NCBI RefSeq assembly: GCF_030227115.1 | Contig: NZ_JASSUA010000001.1 | Location: 930,001-994,000 of the forward strand | DNA from: Marinobacter sp. SS13-12 | GTDB taxonomy: Bacteria > Pseudomonadota > Gammaproteobacteria > Pseudomonadales > Oleiphilaceae | Length of the DNA stretch: 64,000 nt | Direction of reading: 5' to 3' | Part shown: positions 34,358 to 45,292 of the stretch, piece by piece | Layout of the letters: each line of letters begins with the position of its first letter | How positions within the stretch are numbered: position 1 is the first letter of the stretch | The notes under the pieces: model-generated | Databases searched by the model: none | Told to the model about the DNA's origin: nothing | The model's input: the letters and a program-made list of their open reading frames with translations, nothing else | Program-made: the position numbers and the translations under genes

Positions 34358-34738
34358 ATGTGGCTATCAATCCTGGCCGTAAGCGCCGGAGCCGTCATAG
34401 GCGCTAACCTGAGATGGGCCCTGGGCCTCTGGCTCAACAGCAGTTATCACGCTATCCCCTACGGCACCCTGGTGGCAAACCTCTCGGGCGGCTGGCTCGT
34501 CGGCCTGCTGATGGGCTATTTCGTACACGGCAGCTCCCTCGCACCCGAATGGCGATTGTTCGCCATTACCGGCCTTTGTGGCGCCCTTACCACCTTCTCT
34601 ACCTTCTCCCTGGAAATGTTCTCCGCCATCCAGGAAGGCAAATGGAGCATGGCCCTGGCCGGCATATTGGCCCATGTTGTTGGCTCTATCCTTATGACTG
34701 CACTAGGAATTTACACCTTTGGCCTGGTCCGCGGATGA
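34358..34738 (+). CDS. crcB: Fluoride channel CrcB (Fluc)
   Basis: A 126-aa four-helix membrane protein of Fluc length. Conserved elements are GANLRW near residue 15, GTLVANLSGGWLVGLLMGYF and GLCGALTTFSTFS, which line the fluoride path. Fluc channels work as dimers to release cytoplasmic fluoride. I found no fluoride riboswitch upstream; the gap is largely filled by repeat copy B. The ribosome binding site is weak (GGAA). Confidence 0.93.
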   Translation: MWLSILAVSAGAVIGANLRWALGLWLNSSYHAIPYGTLVANLSGGWLVGLLMGYFVHGSSLAPEWRLFAITGLCGALTTFSTFSLEMFSAIQEGKWSMALAGILAHVVGSILMTALGIYTFGLVRG

Positions 34739-34978
34739 TGGGTATCACTACTTATGCAATAAATTCAAAATAGGGTTGGCAATTCTGGTAACAAAGAGTA
34801 AAGTTATTTTCGTAGGAAAGATTCAGCAAAGCTTTCATGAATAGAACGTATCTCCGCAGTTAGTAGTGACCGTCCTGTTTTTGATTCCGCGAGTTCTGTA
34901 TTTCCGTAAACGCTGATCGGGCATCATGACGATGGCCTGGCGGCAAGATAAAATGATTGATTTCAGGAATGTTTAAGT
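34739..34978 (+). promoter_or_regulatory. Non-coding leader region of the cold-shock gene
   Basis: These 240 AT-rich bases between crcB and the cold-shock gene hold no ORF of note. A TAAAAT hexamer at 34949-34954 could be a -10, but the matching -35 is poor. By analogy with cspA a longer structured 5' leader is possible; I cannot identify a defined cold-box. Confidence 0.4.
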
Positions 34979-35185
34979 ATGTCTACTACTACCGGTACTG
35001 TTAAGTTCTTCAACGAAGCTAAAGGTTTTGGCTTTATCACTCGTGAAGGCGGCCCGGACGTATTCGTTCACTACAGCGCAATTCAGGGCAGCGGTTTCAA
35101 GACTCTGGCAGAAGGCCAGCAGGTCGAGTTCACCGTTACCCAGGGCCAGAAAGGTCCTCAGGCGGAAAACGTAACTGCTATCTAA
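34979..35185 (+). CDS. CspA-family cold-shock protein
   Basis: A 68-aa single cold-shock domain. RNP1 (KGFGFI) and RNP2 (VFVHYSAI) are intact. Such proteins bind single-stranded RNA/DNA and melt mRNA structure in the cold or in stationary phase. It is monocistronic, with its own long leader and a strong terminator 20 bases after the stop. Confidence 0.96.
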   Translation: MSTTTGTVKFFNEAKGFGFITREGGPDVFVHYSAIQGSGFKTLAEGQQVEFTVTQGQKGPQAENVTAI

Positions 35186-35204
35186 CCGATAGTCGTTATC
35201 GCCA

Positions 35205-35231
35205 GAAAGGCAGCTTCGGCTGCCTTTTTTT
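35205..35231 (+). terminator. Rho-independent terminator of the cold-shock gene
   Basis: AAAGGCAGC, the tetraloop TTCG and GCTGCC are followed by seven T. This is a textbook intrinsic terminator. Confidence 0.93.
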
Positions 35232-35323
35232 GTGCCCGGATTTTGTGATTTCTGCCCGAATGTGACATCTTTTATACCCTGCCGTTTGCGATAGCCGCGT
35301 CGTTATCTTGCCCAGGGGCCCAC

Positions 35324-36019
35324 ATGTTGAAAATCCTGAAAGCTGTCTGGATACTGTTCTGGGCCGCACTGCTCACACTGATTCTTTTCCTGCCCATCGT
35401 CATTGCTGCCCTGGCGGGCCGAAGTGGCAATGCCGCTTTTTTCGGCACTCAGGTCTATGCCTGGTGCATCCTCAAACTGACAGGCATTCGCCTGCGGATT
35501 TCCGGGCGCGAAAACATCGACCCGACCGAGCGCTACGTTATCCTCAGCAATCATGCTTCCTACTATGATCCACCGGCCCTGGTTCTGGCGCTCGGGCTGC
35601 AGTTCCGCTGGGTAATCAAGAAGGAACTGAGAAAGGTGCCGCTGTTTGGCCTGGCACTGGAAACCTCGCGCAACCTGTTTATCGACCGATCCAGAGGCAG
35701 CGATGCGCTGGAGAGTATCAAGCGGGGCGTGGCGCAACTGCCGGAGGGTACCAGTATTCTGATATTCCCCGAGGGCACCCGGTCCTGGGACGGCAAGTTG
35801 CTGCCTTTCAAGAAAGGCGGGTTTGTAATCGCCCGCGATGGGAAGTTACCTATTCTGCCGGTGACGATACGGGGTTCCCACGAACGTTTACCCAAAGGTA
35901 CAGCGGCGTTCTCGCCGGGAATTATAGAGATCATCATTCACCCCCCGGTCGCGACTGCCGGGCGTGAGGTAGAAAACGTACGGGAAGAAGTAAAGGGCAC
36001 CATAGCTGGTGCCCTCTGA
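35324..36019 (+). CDS. PlsC-family lysophospholipid acyltransferase
   Basis: A 231-aa membrane-bound acyltransferase. One or two N-terminal hydrophobic helices precede the catalytic HX4D motif NHASYYD and the substrate motif FPEGTRS; GGFVIARDGKLPILPVTIRG is also conserved. It probably transfers an acyl chain to 1-acyl-glycerol-3-phosphate or a related lysolipid. It may be a paralogue of the essential PlsC. It converges on the next gene with four bases between stops. Confidence 0.86.
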   Translation: MLKILKAVWILFWAALLTLILFLPIVIAALAGRSGNAAFFGTQVYAWCILKLTGIRLRISGRENIDPTERYVILSNHASYYDPPALVLALGLQFRWVIKKELRKVPLFGLALETSRNLFIDRSRGSDALESIKRGVAQLPEGTSILIFPEGTRSWDGKLLPFKKGGFVIARDGKLPILPVTIRGSHERLPKGTAAFSPGIIEIIIHPPVATAGREVENVREEVKGTIAGAL

Positions 36020-36023
36020 CGCG

Positions 36024-36857
36024 TCAGTCTTTGAAAACTTCGTCGTAGAGCCGCATGGTGCCGCTCCAGGAACGGTTGGCAGCATCCTCATTATAGGCAA
36101 TAGGCATATTGAACTCCTCGGCGACCTTGTCCGCGCCGGGGTTAGTGAAGGAGTGCATTACGCCCGGGAAGCTGACCAGGGTCAGGTCGGCTTCCGCGTC
36201 CTGCATTTCCTTCACCAGGCCAGCCACCTGATCTGATGGCACCATCTGGTCCGCGCCACCGGTGTAGACGTGAATCCGGGGCTGGACCTTGCCGGCTTCG
36301 GCTTTTATCGGGCTGCCCAGGGCGCCGTGGTAGCTGACTGCGGCGTCGAGGTCTACGCCCAGGCGGGCCATATTCAGCACGACGGCGCCGCCGAAACAGT
36401 ACCCCTGGGCCGCAATCTTGCTGCCGTCGACGCTGTCGTGCTGTTGCAGCAATTCCTTGGCGGCCATAAACCGGGCCTTCACCTGATCCATGTCTTTGGT
36501 GGCTTCCTTCATGAATTGCTGGGCATCCTCAGGATGTTCCGCCAGTTTTCCCGAACCGTACATGTCCAGGGCGAATGCGGTGTAGCCAGCCGCGGCAAGC
36601 TTCTCAGCCTGCTCCCTGGCAAATTCGTTATGTCCCCACCATTCATGGACCACGAGAACACCGGGGCGTTTGCCGTCGGCTTCGTCGTCATAGGCCATGT
36701 AGCCGGTGAAGGTCTCACCATTGACTTCATATTCCACGGTTTCTGTCTGCATTTCTGCTGATACCTGCCCACTGTTCAGGGTGAGTGCTACGGCCAGGGA
36801 AAGCGCCGCGGGCTTCGAGAAGGAGGATGCCACTGGGGCATGCTTGTGTTTATTCAT
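36024..36857 (-). CDS. Dienelactone hydrolase-family protein, probably exported
   Basis: A 277-aa alpha/beta hydrolase. The nucleophile is Cys in GYCFGGAV, with the acid in TGGADQMVP and the His in GVMHSFTNPGADK. This Cys-His-Asp triad is that of dienelactone hydrolases. An N-terminal hydrophobic stretch ending GQVSA looks like a signal peptide, so the enzyme is likely periplasmic, which is unusual for classical ring-cleavage enzymes. The start at 36857 is preceded by CAGGAA. Substrate unknown; no aromatic-degradation genes are adjacent. Confidence 0.8.
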   Translation of the reverse strand: MNKHKHAPVASSFSKPAALSLAVALTLNSGQVSAEMQTETVEYEVNGETFTGYMAYDDEADGKRPGVLVVHEWWGHNEFAREQAEKLAAAGYTAFALDMYGSGKLAEHPEDAQQFMKEATKDMDQVKARFMAAKELLQQHDSVDGSKIAAQGYCFGGAVVLNMARLGVDLDAAVSYHGALGSPIKAEAGKVQPRIHVYTGGADQMVPSDQVAGLVKEMQDAEADLTLVSFPGVMHSFTNPGADKVAEEFNMPIAYNEDAANRSWSGTMRLYDEVFKD

Positions 36858-37016
36858 AGGTTCCTGCTCCATTTGGGTCGATTGTCTGGCTGGTCCGGTG
36901 TTTTACGCCGGAATCCATTGAACCGATGCAATCAATTGCTACTGCCGGTGTCAGACCTTTTTACTACACTTTAGCGGATGACACATTGTTTACTCCATGG
37001 ATTCAAGGGGCAGCGG

Positions 37017-38135
37017 ATGAAGATCGGTGTACCGAAGGAAATCAAGAATCATGAATACCGGGTAGGAATGACGCCTGCGGCCGTGCATGAACTATGCGAA
37101 CATGGCCACAGCGTTTATGTTCAGGCTGGCGCAGGTTCGGCGATCGGATTCAGCAACGAGGATTACCAGAAAGCGGGTGCGGAGATACTGGACGATGGTC
37201 CGGCCGTGTATGCCGCTGCAGAGATGATCGTAAAGGTCAAGGAGCCCCAGGCCAATGAAAGAGCGTTGCTGACGCCGGGCCACACCCTGTTTACCTATCT
37301 GCACCTGGCGCCGGACCAGGCCCAGACGGACGACCTGGTGAAGTCCGGTGCCACCTGCATCGCCTATGAAACGGTGACTGACAGCCATGGGCGACTGCCG
37401 TTGCTGGCGCCCATGTCGGAAGTGGCGGGGCGAATGTCGATTCAGGCCGGTGCCCATTGCCTGGAGAAATCCATGGGGGGCCGCGGTGTGCTGCTGGGTG
37501 GTGTGCCCGGAGTCAGCCCGGCACGGGTGACGGTGATTGGCGGCGGCGTGGTCGGGCAGAATGCGGTGGCCATGGCTATCGGGCTGGGGGCCCAGGTGAC
37601 CGTGCTGGACCGGAACATGGACGTACTGAGAAACCTCGACCATCTTTACGGCAACCGCATCAGCACCCTGTTTTCCACGGCCGCAACCCTGGATGAGGCA
37701 GTGACCGAATCGGACCTGGTGATTGGCGGTGTGCTGATTCCGGGAGCGTCTGCGCCCAAACTGGTCAGTCGTGATATGGTCAGCCGCATGCCGGAGGGCA
37801 GTGTTATCGTGGATGTGGCCATTGATCAGGGCGGTTGTACCGAAACCTCCAGGCCCACGACACACGATGCCCCGACCTATGTGGTGGATGGTGTGGTGCA
37901 TTATTGCGTAGCCAATATGCCGGGCGCCGTTGCCAGAACCTCTACACTGGCGTTGAATAATGTAACCTTGCCGTTTATTGCCGCCCTGGCTAACAAGGGC
38001 CCTGAGCAGGCGATAAAAGACGACCACCACTTGCGCAATGGCCTGAATGTCTATCAGGGCAGGGTGACCTATCGCGAGGTGGCGGAGGCCACCGGCTACG
38101 AGTTTGCCGACCCCGAAGCGCTGCTCGGTCAGTAA
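37017..38135 (+). CDS. ald: Alanine dehydrogenase
   Basis: A 372-aa NAD-dependent L-alanine dehydrogenase. Its N-terminal signature is [17 protein letters not shown], the catalytic Lys and His lie in VKVKEPQ and YLHLAPD, and the NAD site is [22 protein letters not shown]. It interconverts L-alanine and pyruvate plus ammonia. The ATG at 37017 gives the exact family length; a longer frame begins within the upstream region shared with the divergent hydrolase. The GST gene follows after 28 bases. Confidence 0.95.
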   Translation: MKIGVPKEIKNHEYRVGMTPAAVHELCEHGHSVYVQAGAGSAIGFSNEDYQKAGAEILDDGPAVYAAAEMIVKVKEPQANERALLTPGHTLFTYLHLAPDQAQTDDLVKSGATCIAYETVTDSHGRLPLLAPMSEVAGRMSIQAGAHCLEKSMGGRGVLLGGVPGVSPARVTVIGGGVVGQNAVAMAIGLGAQVTVLDRNMDVLRNLDHLYGNRISTLFSTAATLDEAVTESDLVIGGVLIPGASAPKLVSRDMVSRMPEGSVIVDVAIDQGGCTETSRPTTHDAPTYVVDGVVHYCVANMPGAVARTSTLALNNVTLPFIAALANKGPEQAIKDDHHLRNGLNVYQGRVTYREVAEATGYEFADPEALLGQ

Positions 38136-38163
38136 CTCCATTCCAATCCAACGAGGAGATTTC

Positions 38164-38736
38164 ATGAAACTGATTGGCTCTACCACATCCCCCTACGTCC
38201 GTCGTATCCGGCTGCTGCTGGCTGACAATGACTATGAGTTCGTGAATCTCGACATTTATGGCGAGGGCAGGGACGAGCTCAGGCGCAACAACCCGGCGTT
38301 GAAAATTCCCATGCTGATTGACGGTGACCAGGAGGTTTACGATTCCAGAGTGATTGCCCGCTACATCAGTGAAAAACAGGGCCTTGCCCCGTTGACCTGG
38401 GATCAGGAGAACCAGCTGACGCTGATCGATGCCGCCAACGATTCGGCCGTTATCCTGCTGCTGGCGTCCCGGTCGGGCATCGACACCAGCGAGAACCTGA
38501 TGTTTTTCAACCTCCAGCGTGAACGCATCATGACGACGATGCGAACCCTGGCAGCCATGGTTGATGATGGCCAGTTCACCCAGTGGAACTACCCGGCCAT
38601 TTGCCTGTACAGCCTGGTGGATTGGGTGGATTTCCGGGACCTGGTGGATTTTACCGGTGTTGAAAGCCTGATCAGCTTCCGGAATCACCATCGCAACGAT
38701 GAATGGGTTGGCGCCACGGACCCGAGAAAATCGTAA
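38164..38736 (+). CDS. Glutathione S-transferase family protein
   Basis: A 190-aa protein with a thioredoxin-like N-terminal domain (KLIGSTTSPYVRRIRLLLADN, cis-Pro in ALKIPML, then YDSRVIARYI) and an all-helical C-terminal domain. Ser or Tyr near residues 8-11 could be the glutathione contact. The start has GAGGAG six bases upstream. It probably shares the ald transcript and is followed by a terminator. Confidence 0.85.
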   Translation: MKLIGSTTSPYVRRIRLLLADNDYEFVNLDIYGEGRDELRRNNPALKIPMLIDGDQEVYDSRVIARYISEKQGLAPLTWDQENQLTLIDAANDSAVILLLASRSGIDTSENLMFFNLQRERIMTTMRTLAAMVDDGQFTQWNYPAICLYSLVDWVDFRDLVDFTGVESLISFRNHHRNDEWVGATDPRKS

Positions 38737-38743
38737 CGCTTTC

Positions 38744-38771
38744 GCAGGCCGGGCCCCGCCTGGCCTGCTTT
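38744..38771 (+). terminator. Terminator after the GST gene
   Basis: GCAGGCC (38744-38750) pairs with GGCCTGC (38762-38768) and is followed by TTT. It closes the ald-GST transcript. Confidence 0.7.
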
Positions 38772-38783
38772 CCCGCCTGAAAA

Positions 38784-38864
38784 ATTAAGTTAAAATTAAG
38801 TTCCCCTCAAGGTTGCAGAACCTATCTGCCAAAATTATCTTGGTCATTACTTAATCATTTAAGT
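38784..38864. promoter_or_regulatory. Repeated ATTAAGTT motifs upstream of the sugar cluster
   Basis: ATTAAGTT occurs at 38784-38791 and 38795-38802, and an imperfect palindrome ACTTAAT-CA-TTTAAGT lies at 38849-38864. All share the half site of the perfect palindrome at 38992-39009, so they may be auxiliary operator sites for the same regulator. Confidence 0.5.
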
Positions 38865-38991
38865 TCGTGTGCATTCAAAGTGCAGCCGGCAAATATGATT
38901 GAGAAACGACGATAGCTTGGGGCGCATGTGAAGCCTCTGATTCATTAACATTGTGGTAGCCGTTACAAACGCGGGAGTTTTTTATCACATA

Positions 38992-40471
<1,480 letters not shown>

Positions 40472-40501
40472 TACTGACAACAACAAGATGAGGTAAGCAC
40501 C

Positions 40502-41773
40502 ATGTTCAGATCCAATGGATTTCAGTGGATTCTAGGCGGCCTGGCCGTCAGCATGCTGGCCGGTGGCCTGCAGGCCAAGACCATCACCATCTCCTGTGGT
40601 GCCGTCGGAGCAGAGAAGCAGCTTTGTGAGGAGGGCACCCGGGCGTGGTCGGAGAAATCCGGCCATGAGGTCAAGGTGGTGTCCACGCCGAATTCGGCCA
40701 CCGAGCGCCTGTCGCTCTACCAGCAGCTGTTCGCCGCCCGTTCCGGCGATGTGGACGTGTTCCAGATCGACGTGGTCTGGCCCGGCATGCTGGCCAGTCA
40801 CCTGGTGGACCTGACGGAGTACACCGACGGCGCGGAAAGCGCGCACTTTGAAGCACTGGTAAAAAACAACACCGTGGATGGCAGCCTGGTTGCCATGCCC
40901 TGGTTTACTGACGCCGGTGTTCTGTACTACCGCAAGGACTTGCTGGAAAAGTACGACATGGAGGTACCGGAAACCTGGCAGCAGCTGACCGATACCGCCA
41001 CAACCGTGATGGCGGAAGAGCGGGAAGCCGGCAATGACCGTTTCTGGGGTTACGTCTGGCAGGGCCGGGCATACGAGGGCCTGACCTGTAACGCCCTGGA
41101 ATGGGTTGCCAGCTTTAACGGAGGCACCATCGTTGATGCAAACGGTGACGTGACCATCAATAATGAACAGGCGGCCGAGGCTCTGTCACTGGCCAGCACC
41201 TGGATTGATGGCATCTCTCCCCGCAGCGTATTGAATTACACCGAGGAAGAAGCCAGGGGTGTGTTCCAGTCCGGCAATGCCCTGTTCATGCGCAACTGGC
41301 CTTACGCCTGGAGCCTGGCCCAGAATGAGGACAGTCCGGTCAGGAACAAGGTTGGCGTTTCGGCGCTGCCACGGGGTGGCGACGATGGTCGGCACGCCGG
41401 CACCCTGGGTGGCTGGCAACTGGCCGTGTCGAAATACTCGGATAACGTGGACGAGGCAGCCGATCTGGTGAGGTTTCTGACCAGTTATGAGGAACAGAAG
41501 CGCCGCGCTATCGAAGGCAGTTATAACCCCACCATCCCTGATCTGTACCGTGATGAGGAAGTGCTCTCGGCGGTGCCGTTCTTCGGTGAGCTGTTCGAAA
41601 CCTTCAAGAATGGTGTGCCACGCCCGTCCTCGGCGACCGGCGACCAGTATAACCGTGTCAGCAATGCCTTCTTCAATGCCGCCCACGAGGTGCTTGCGGG
41701 CAAGGCGGAGCCTGAACAGGCACTGAGCGAGCTTGATGCTCAACTGAAGCGGCTCGGACGTCGCGGCTGGTAA
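40502..41773 (+). CDS. Sugar ABC transporter substrate-binding protein (ThuE/MalE-like)
   Basis: A 423-aa periplasmic binding protein of family 1 with a signal peptide ending LQAK. The fold markers DVFQIDVVWPGML, MPWFTDAGVLYYRKDLLEKY and ALFMRNWPYAW resemble the trehalose/maltose/sucrose-binding ThuE and AglE group. Its leader repeats the 12 bases ACAAGATGAGGT found before the porin gene. The stop overlaps the first permease start. Confidence 0.88.
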   Translation: MFRSNGFQWILGGLAVSMLAGGLQAKTITISCGAVGAEKQLCEEGTRAWSEKSGHEVKVVSTPNSATERLSLYQQLFAARSGDVDVFQIDVVWPGMLASHLVDLTEYTDGAESAHFEALVKNNTVDGSLVAMPWFTDAGVLYYRKDLLEKYDMEVPETWQQLTDTATTVMAEEREAGNDRFWGYVWQGRAYEGLTCNALEWVASFNGGTIVDANGDVTINNEQAAEALSLASTWIDGISPRSVLNYTEEEARGVFQSGNALFMRNWPYAWSLAQNEDSPVRNKVGVSALPRGGDDGRHAGTLGGWQLAVSKYSDNVDEAADLVRFLTSYEEQKRRAIEGSYNPTIPDLYRDEEVLSAVPFFGELFETFKNGVPRPSSATGDQYNRVSNAFFNAAHEVLAGKAEPEQALSELDAQLKRLGRRGW

Positions 41774-42771
41774 TGACCATGGCTGATCCGACCGTCACCT
41801 CAGCAAACGCGGACGCGGGCGAGCAGTCACTCGCCCGGCCCGCTCCCCCTAAACACCGGCACAACACAGTGCATCGTCAGCGCCTCCGTGCGGCCTGGAT
41901 GTTCCTGATACCGATGCTGGTGGTACTGGCGGCGGTAGCCGGCTGGCCCCTGATGCGTACCATCTGGTTCAGCTTTACCGACGCCAGTTTCTCGGATATC
42001 AGCACCTACAGCATGATCGGGTTCGAAAATTACCTGGTGTACGACAATGGTGCCTGGTATGGCGTGCTGGCGGACCCGAGCTGGTGGCGTGCGGTCTGGA
42101 ATACGCTGTTCTTCACGGTGGTTTCCGTGGGGGCTGAAACGGTGTTGGGGCTGATCATCGCCCTGACCCTGAATGCCCAGTTCCGGGGCCGCGGACTTAT
42201 CCGGGCAGCGACCCTGATCCCCTGGGCCATTCCCACCATTGTGTCGGCAAAGATGTGGGGCTGGATGCTCCATGACCAGTTCGGGATTATCAATGACCTG
42301 TTGATGACCCTGGGCATCATTGCCGAACCCTTGAACTGGACGGCCAACTCGGACCTGTCCATGTGGGCGGTGATTATGGTGGATGTGTGGAAAACCACGC
42401 CTTTTATGGCGCTGCTGACACTGGCGGCACTGCAGATGCTGCCATCGGACTGCTACGAGGCCGCAAAGGTGGATGGCATCCACCCGGTGCGGGTGTTTTT
42501 CCGCGTCACCCTGCCTTTGATCTATCCGGCGCTTATGGTGGCGATCATCTTCCGCGTGCTGGATGCGTTGCGGGTGTTCGACGTGATCTACGTGCTCACC
42601 TCCAACAGCGAGGACACCATGTCCATGTCCGTCTATGCCCGCCAGCAGCTGGTGGAATTCCAGGATGTGGGTTACGGCTCGGCAGCATCCACCGTGCTGT
42701 TCCTGATCATTGCCCTGCTGACCATTTCCTATCTCTACCTGGGGCGCAAACAGTTCGGAGGTGATGCATGA
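41773..42771 (+). CDS. Sugar ABC transporter permease (MalF/ThuF-like)
   Basis: A 332-aa inner-membrane permease. A basic N-terminal tail of about 40 residues is followed by six helices. The EAA motif in the cytoplasmic loop is YEAAKVDGIHPVRVFFRVTLPLIYP. The start codon overlaps the previous stop (TAATG); an ATG two codons later is an equal alternative. It overlaps the next permease gene by four bases. Confidence 0.9.
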   Translation: MTMADPTVTSANADAGEQSLARPAPPKHRHNTVHRQRLRAAWMFLIPMLVVLAAVAGWPLMRTIWFSFTDASFSDISTYSMIGFENYLVYDNGAWYGVLADPSWWRAVWNTLFFTVVSVGAETVLGLIIALTLNAQFRGRGLIRAATLIPWAIPTIVSAKMWGWMLHDQFGIINDLLMTLGIIAEPLNWTANSDLSMWAVIMVDVWKTTPFMALLTLAALQMLPSDCYEAAKVDGIHPVRVFFRVTLPLIYPALMVAIIFRVLDALRVFDVIYVLTSNSEDTMSMSVYARQQLVEFQDVGYGSAASTVLFLIIALLTISYLYLGRKQFGGDA

Positions 42772-43610
42772 ACCGCAAACTGCTCAGGAAAATAGTGGCG
42801 AAAACCGGGTTTGGTCTGCTTCTGGCGGCGATCATGCTGTTCACGGTGTTCCCCTTCTATTACGCGATCCTGACGTCGTTCAAGAGTGGCTCCGAGCTGT
42901 TCAACATCAATTACTGGATCACCAGCTTTAATCTTGAGAATTACCAGGCAGTACTGGGGCAGAGTTCGTTTGTATCCAGCATCTGGAATTCGATTCTGGT
43001 CGCCACCTCCGCCGTTGCCATTGCCATGGTGTTTGGTCTGACGGCTGCCTATGCCCTTGGGCGGGTGCATTTCCGTGGGCGGGGAACGGTGCTGATGATT
43101 GTGCTGGGGGTTTCCATGTTTCCCCAGGTGGCGGTTCTGTCGGGCCTTTTCGAGGTAATCCGGGCGTTCAATCTGTATAACGATCCGCTGTCCCTGGTGT
43201 TCTCCTACACCATTTTCACATTGCCATTCACCGTCTGGGTGTTGACCACCTTCATGCGGCAGCTACCAAAAGAACTGGAAGAAGCCGCCATTGTGGATGG
43301 CGCTTCGCCACTGGTCACCTTGTTCAAGGTGTTTATACCGTTGATGGGGCCGGCCATGGCCACCACCGGGCTGTTGGCGTTTATTGCCGCCTGGAACGAA
43401 TTCCTGTTTGCGCTGACCTTCACGCTGACAGACGACCAGCGCACGGTTCCGGTGGCCATCGCCCTGATTACCGGCGGATCCCAGCACGAACTGCCCTGGG
43501 GTCACCTGATGGCGGCATCGGTAGTTGTCACCGTGCCACTGGTAGTCCTGGTACTGATTTTTCAACGTCGAATCGTGTCCGGCCTGACGGCAGGCGCGGT
43601 CAAAGGTTAA
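42768..43610 (+). CDS. Sugar ABC transporter permease (MalG/ThuG-like)
   Basis: A 280-aa permease with six helices and the EAA loop LEEAAIVDGASPLVTLFKVFIPLM. The ATGA overlap with the previous permease shows tight coupling. It forms the heterodimeric membrane part of the importer, powered by the ATPase at 45293. Confidence 0.9.
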   Translation: MNRKLLRKIVAKTGFGLLLAAIMLFTVFPFYYAILTSFKSGSELFNINYWITSFNLENYQAVLGQSSFVSSIWNSILVATSAVAIAMVFGLTAAYALGRVHFRGRGTVLMIVLGVSMFPQVAVLSGLFEVIRAFNLYNDPLSLVFSYTIFTLPFTVWVLTTFMRQLPKELEEAAIVDGASPLVTLFKVFIPLMGPAMATTGLLAFIAAWNEFLFALTFTLTDDQRTVPVAIALITGGSQHELPWGHLMAASVVVTVPLVVLVLIFQRRIVSGLTAGAVKG

Positions 43611-43626
43611 CTGAGGAGTTATGTGT

Positions 43627-45243
43627 ATGAGCCAGTCACAGCCCTGGTGGAAGGGTGGCATTATCTACCAGATCTATCCCCGCAGTTTCATGGACAGCAA
43701 CGGGGACGGCATTGGTGACCTCAAGGGGGCAACCGAAAAGCTGCCCTATGTGGCATCACTGGGTGTAGACGCCATCTGGCTGTCGCCCTTCTTTACCTCG
43801 CCGATGAAGGACTTTGGCTACGATGTGTCCGATTACCGGGGCGTTGATCCTCTTTTTGGCACCATGGCGGATTTCCGGGCTCTGGTCAGCGAGGCTCACC
43901 GGCTGAATCTGAAAGTCATCATTGACCAGGTGATCAGCCACACCTCCGATGCCCATCCCTGGTTCGAGGAAAGCCGCCGCAGCCGCGACAACCCCAAAGC
44001 GGACTGGTTTGTCTGGGCTGATCCCAAGCCGGATGGCACGCCACCCAACAACTGGTTGTCCATCTTCGGCGGCAGCGCCTGGGCCTGGGATACCCGGCGG
44101 GGGCAGTATTACCTGCACAATTTCCTGGCGAGTCAGCCGGATCTCAATTTCCATAATCCGGAGGTGCGCCAGGCTCAGCTGGATAACATGCGCTTCTGGC
44201 TGGATCTGGGAGCGGACGGTTTCCGGCTGGATACGGTCAACTTCTATTTCCACAACCAGAGCCTGGCGGATAACCCGGCGGTGCCGGCAGGGGAGAACAA
44301 GACCTTTGTGGCCCAGGGCATGAACCCCTATACCTACCAGCGCCATGTAAACGACCTGAGCCAGCCGGAAAACATCGGGTTCCTCAACGACCTGAGAGCG
44401 CTGATGGATGAGTACCCGGAAACCACCCTGGTGGGTGAGATTGGTGACGACAAGCCTCTGGAGCGAATGGCCGAATATACTGCCGGCAATGACCGCCTGC
44501 ATATGGCCTATTCTTTTGATTTGTTGTCTGACCGGCATGGCCCGGAGTATGTGCGTGATGTGGTGCGCCGCTACCAGGAAGGGCTGGGGGACGGCTGGCC
44601 CTGCTGGGCCCTGAGCAACCATGACGTGGTGCGCGTGGTGTCGCGCTGGGCTGATGGCGGTGAGGATCTGCGGCTGTATCCGCGGGTGTTGATGGCGCTA
44701 CTACTCTCTTTGCGGGGCAGTGTGTCCATGTACCAGGGCGAGGAACTTGGCCTTCCGGAAGCGTCGGTGCCCTACGAGGAGCTACAGGACCCATACGGAA
44801 TCAGCTTCTGGCCGGAATTCCGGGGTCGTGACGGGTGCCGCACGCCGATCGTGTGGGAGCCGGTACCAAAGGGCGGATTTACCTCCGGAAAACCCTGGTT
44901 GCCGGTGGACCGTGATCACCTGGAGTTCGCCGTCAGCCAACAGGAAGCTGACCCGGGCTCCACGCTTAATGCGGTGCGCAAGCTGATCCACTGGCGCCAG
45001 CAGCAGCCTGCGCTGGTTCGGGGTGATATGAGGGTGCTTGATAACACCGGTGATGCCTTGTGCTGGATCCGCGAAGCCAGCGAGCAGTCCTTGCTGGTGG
45101 CACTGAACCTGACCGGTGAGGAACTGCGGTTGGCGTTACCCTGCACGATATCCGGGCTGCTTGAGGGCCATGGCTTCCATGGCTATCTGGACGGTAACGA
45201 ACTTGTGCTGCCGCCATACCAGGCATTTTTCGCAGAAACGTAA
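43627..45243 (+). CDS. GH13 alpha-glucosidase (Halomonas HaG-like)
   Basis: A 538-aa GH13 (subfamily 23-type) alpha-glucosidase. With the ATG at 43627 as residue 1, the catalytic residues are Asp202 (FRLDTVNFYFH), Glu271 (VGEIGD) and Asp333 (SNHD), the same numbering I recall for the Halomonas enzyme HaG. That, and GAGGAG lying eight bases upstream, decides the start over an ATG two codons earlier. No signal peptide is present, so it acts in the cytoplasm on imported maltose, sucrose or other alpha-glucosides. With fructokinase in the same cluster, sucrose is the likely main substrate. Confidence 0.93.
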   Translation: MSQSQPWWKGGIIYQIYPRSFMDSNGDGIGDLKGATEKLPYVASLGVDAIWLSPFFTSPMKDFGYDVSDYRGVDPLFGTMADFRALVSEAHRLNLKVIIDQVISHTSDAHPWFEESRRSRDNPKADWFVWADPKPDGTPPNNWLSIFGGSAWAWDTRRGQYYLHNFLASQPDLNFHNPEVRQAQLDNMRFWLDLGADGFRLDTVNFYFHNQSLADNPAVPAGENKTFVAQGMNPYTYQRHVNDLSQPENIGFLNDLRALMDEYPETTLVGEIGDDKPLERMAEYTAGNDRLHMAYSFDLLSDRHGPEYVRDVVRRYQEGLGDGWPCWALSNHDVVRVVSRWADGGEDLRLYPRVLMALLLSLRGSVSMYQGEELGLPEASVPYEELQDPYGISFWPEFRGRDGCRTPIVWEPVPKGGFTSGKPWLPVDRDHLEFAVSQQEADPGSTLNAVRKLIHWRQQQPALVRGDMRVLDNTGDALCWIREASEQSLLVALNLTGEELRLALPCTISGLLEGHGFHGYLDGNELVLPPYQAFFAET

Positions 45244-45292
45244 AACATCCGGGCCCGGCCCTTGAGCCGGGTCCAACAGAGGAGTCTCCACC

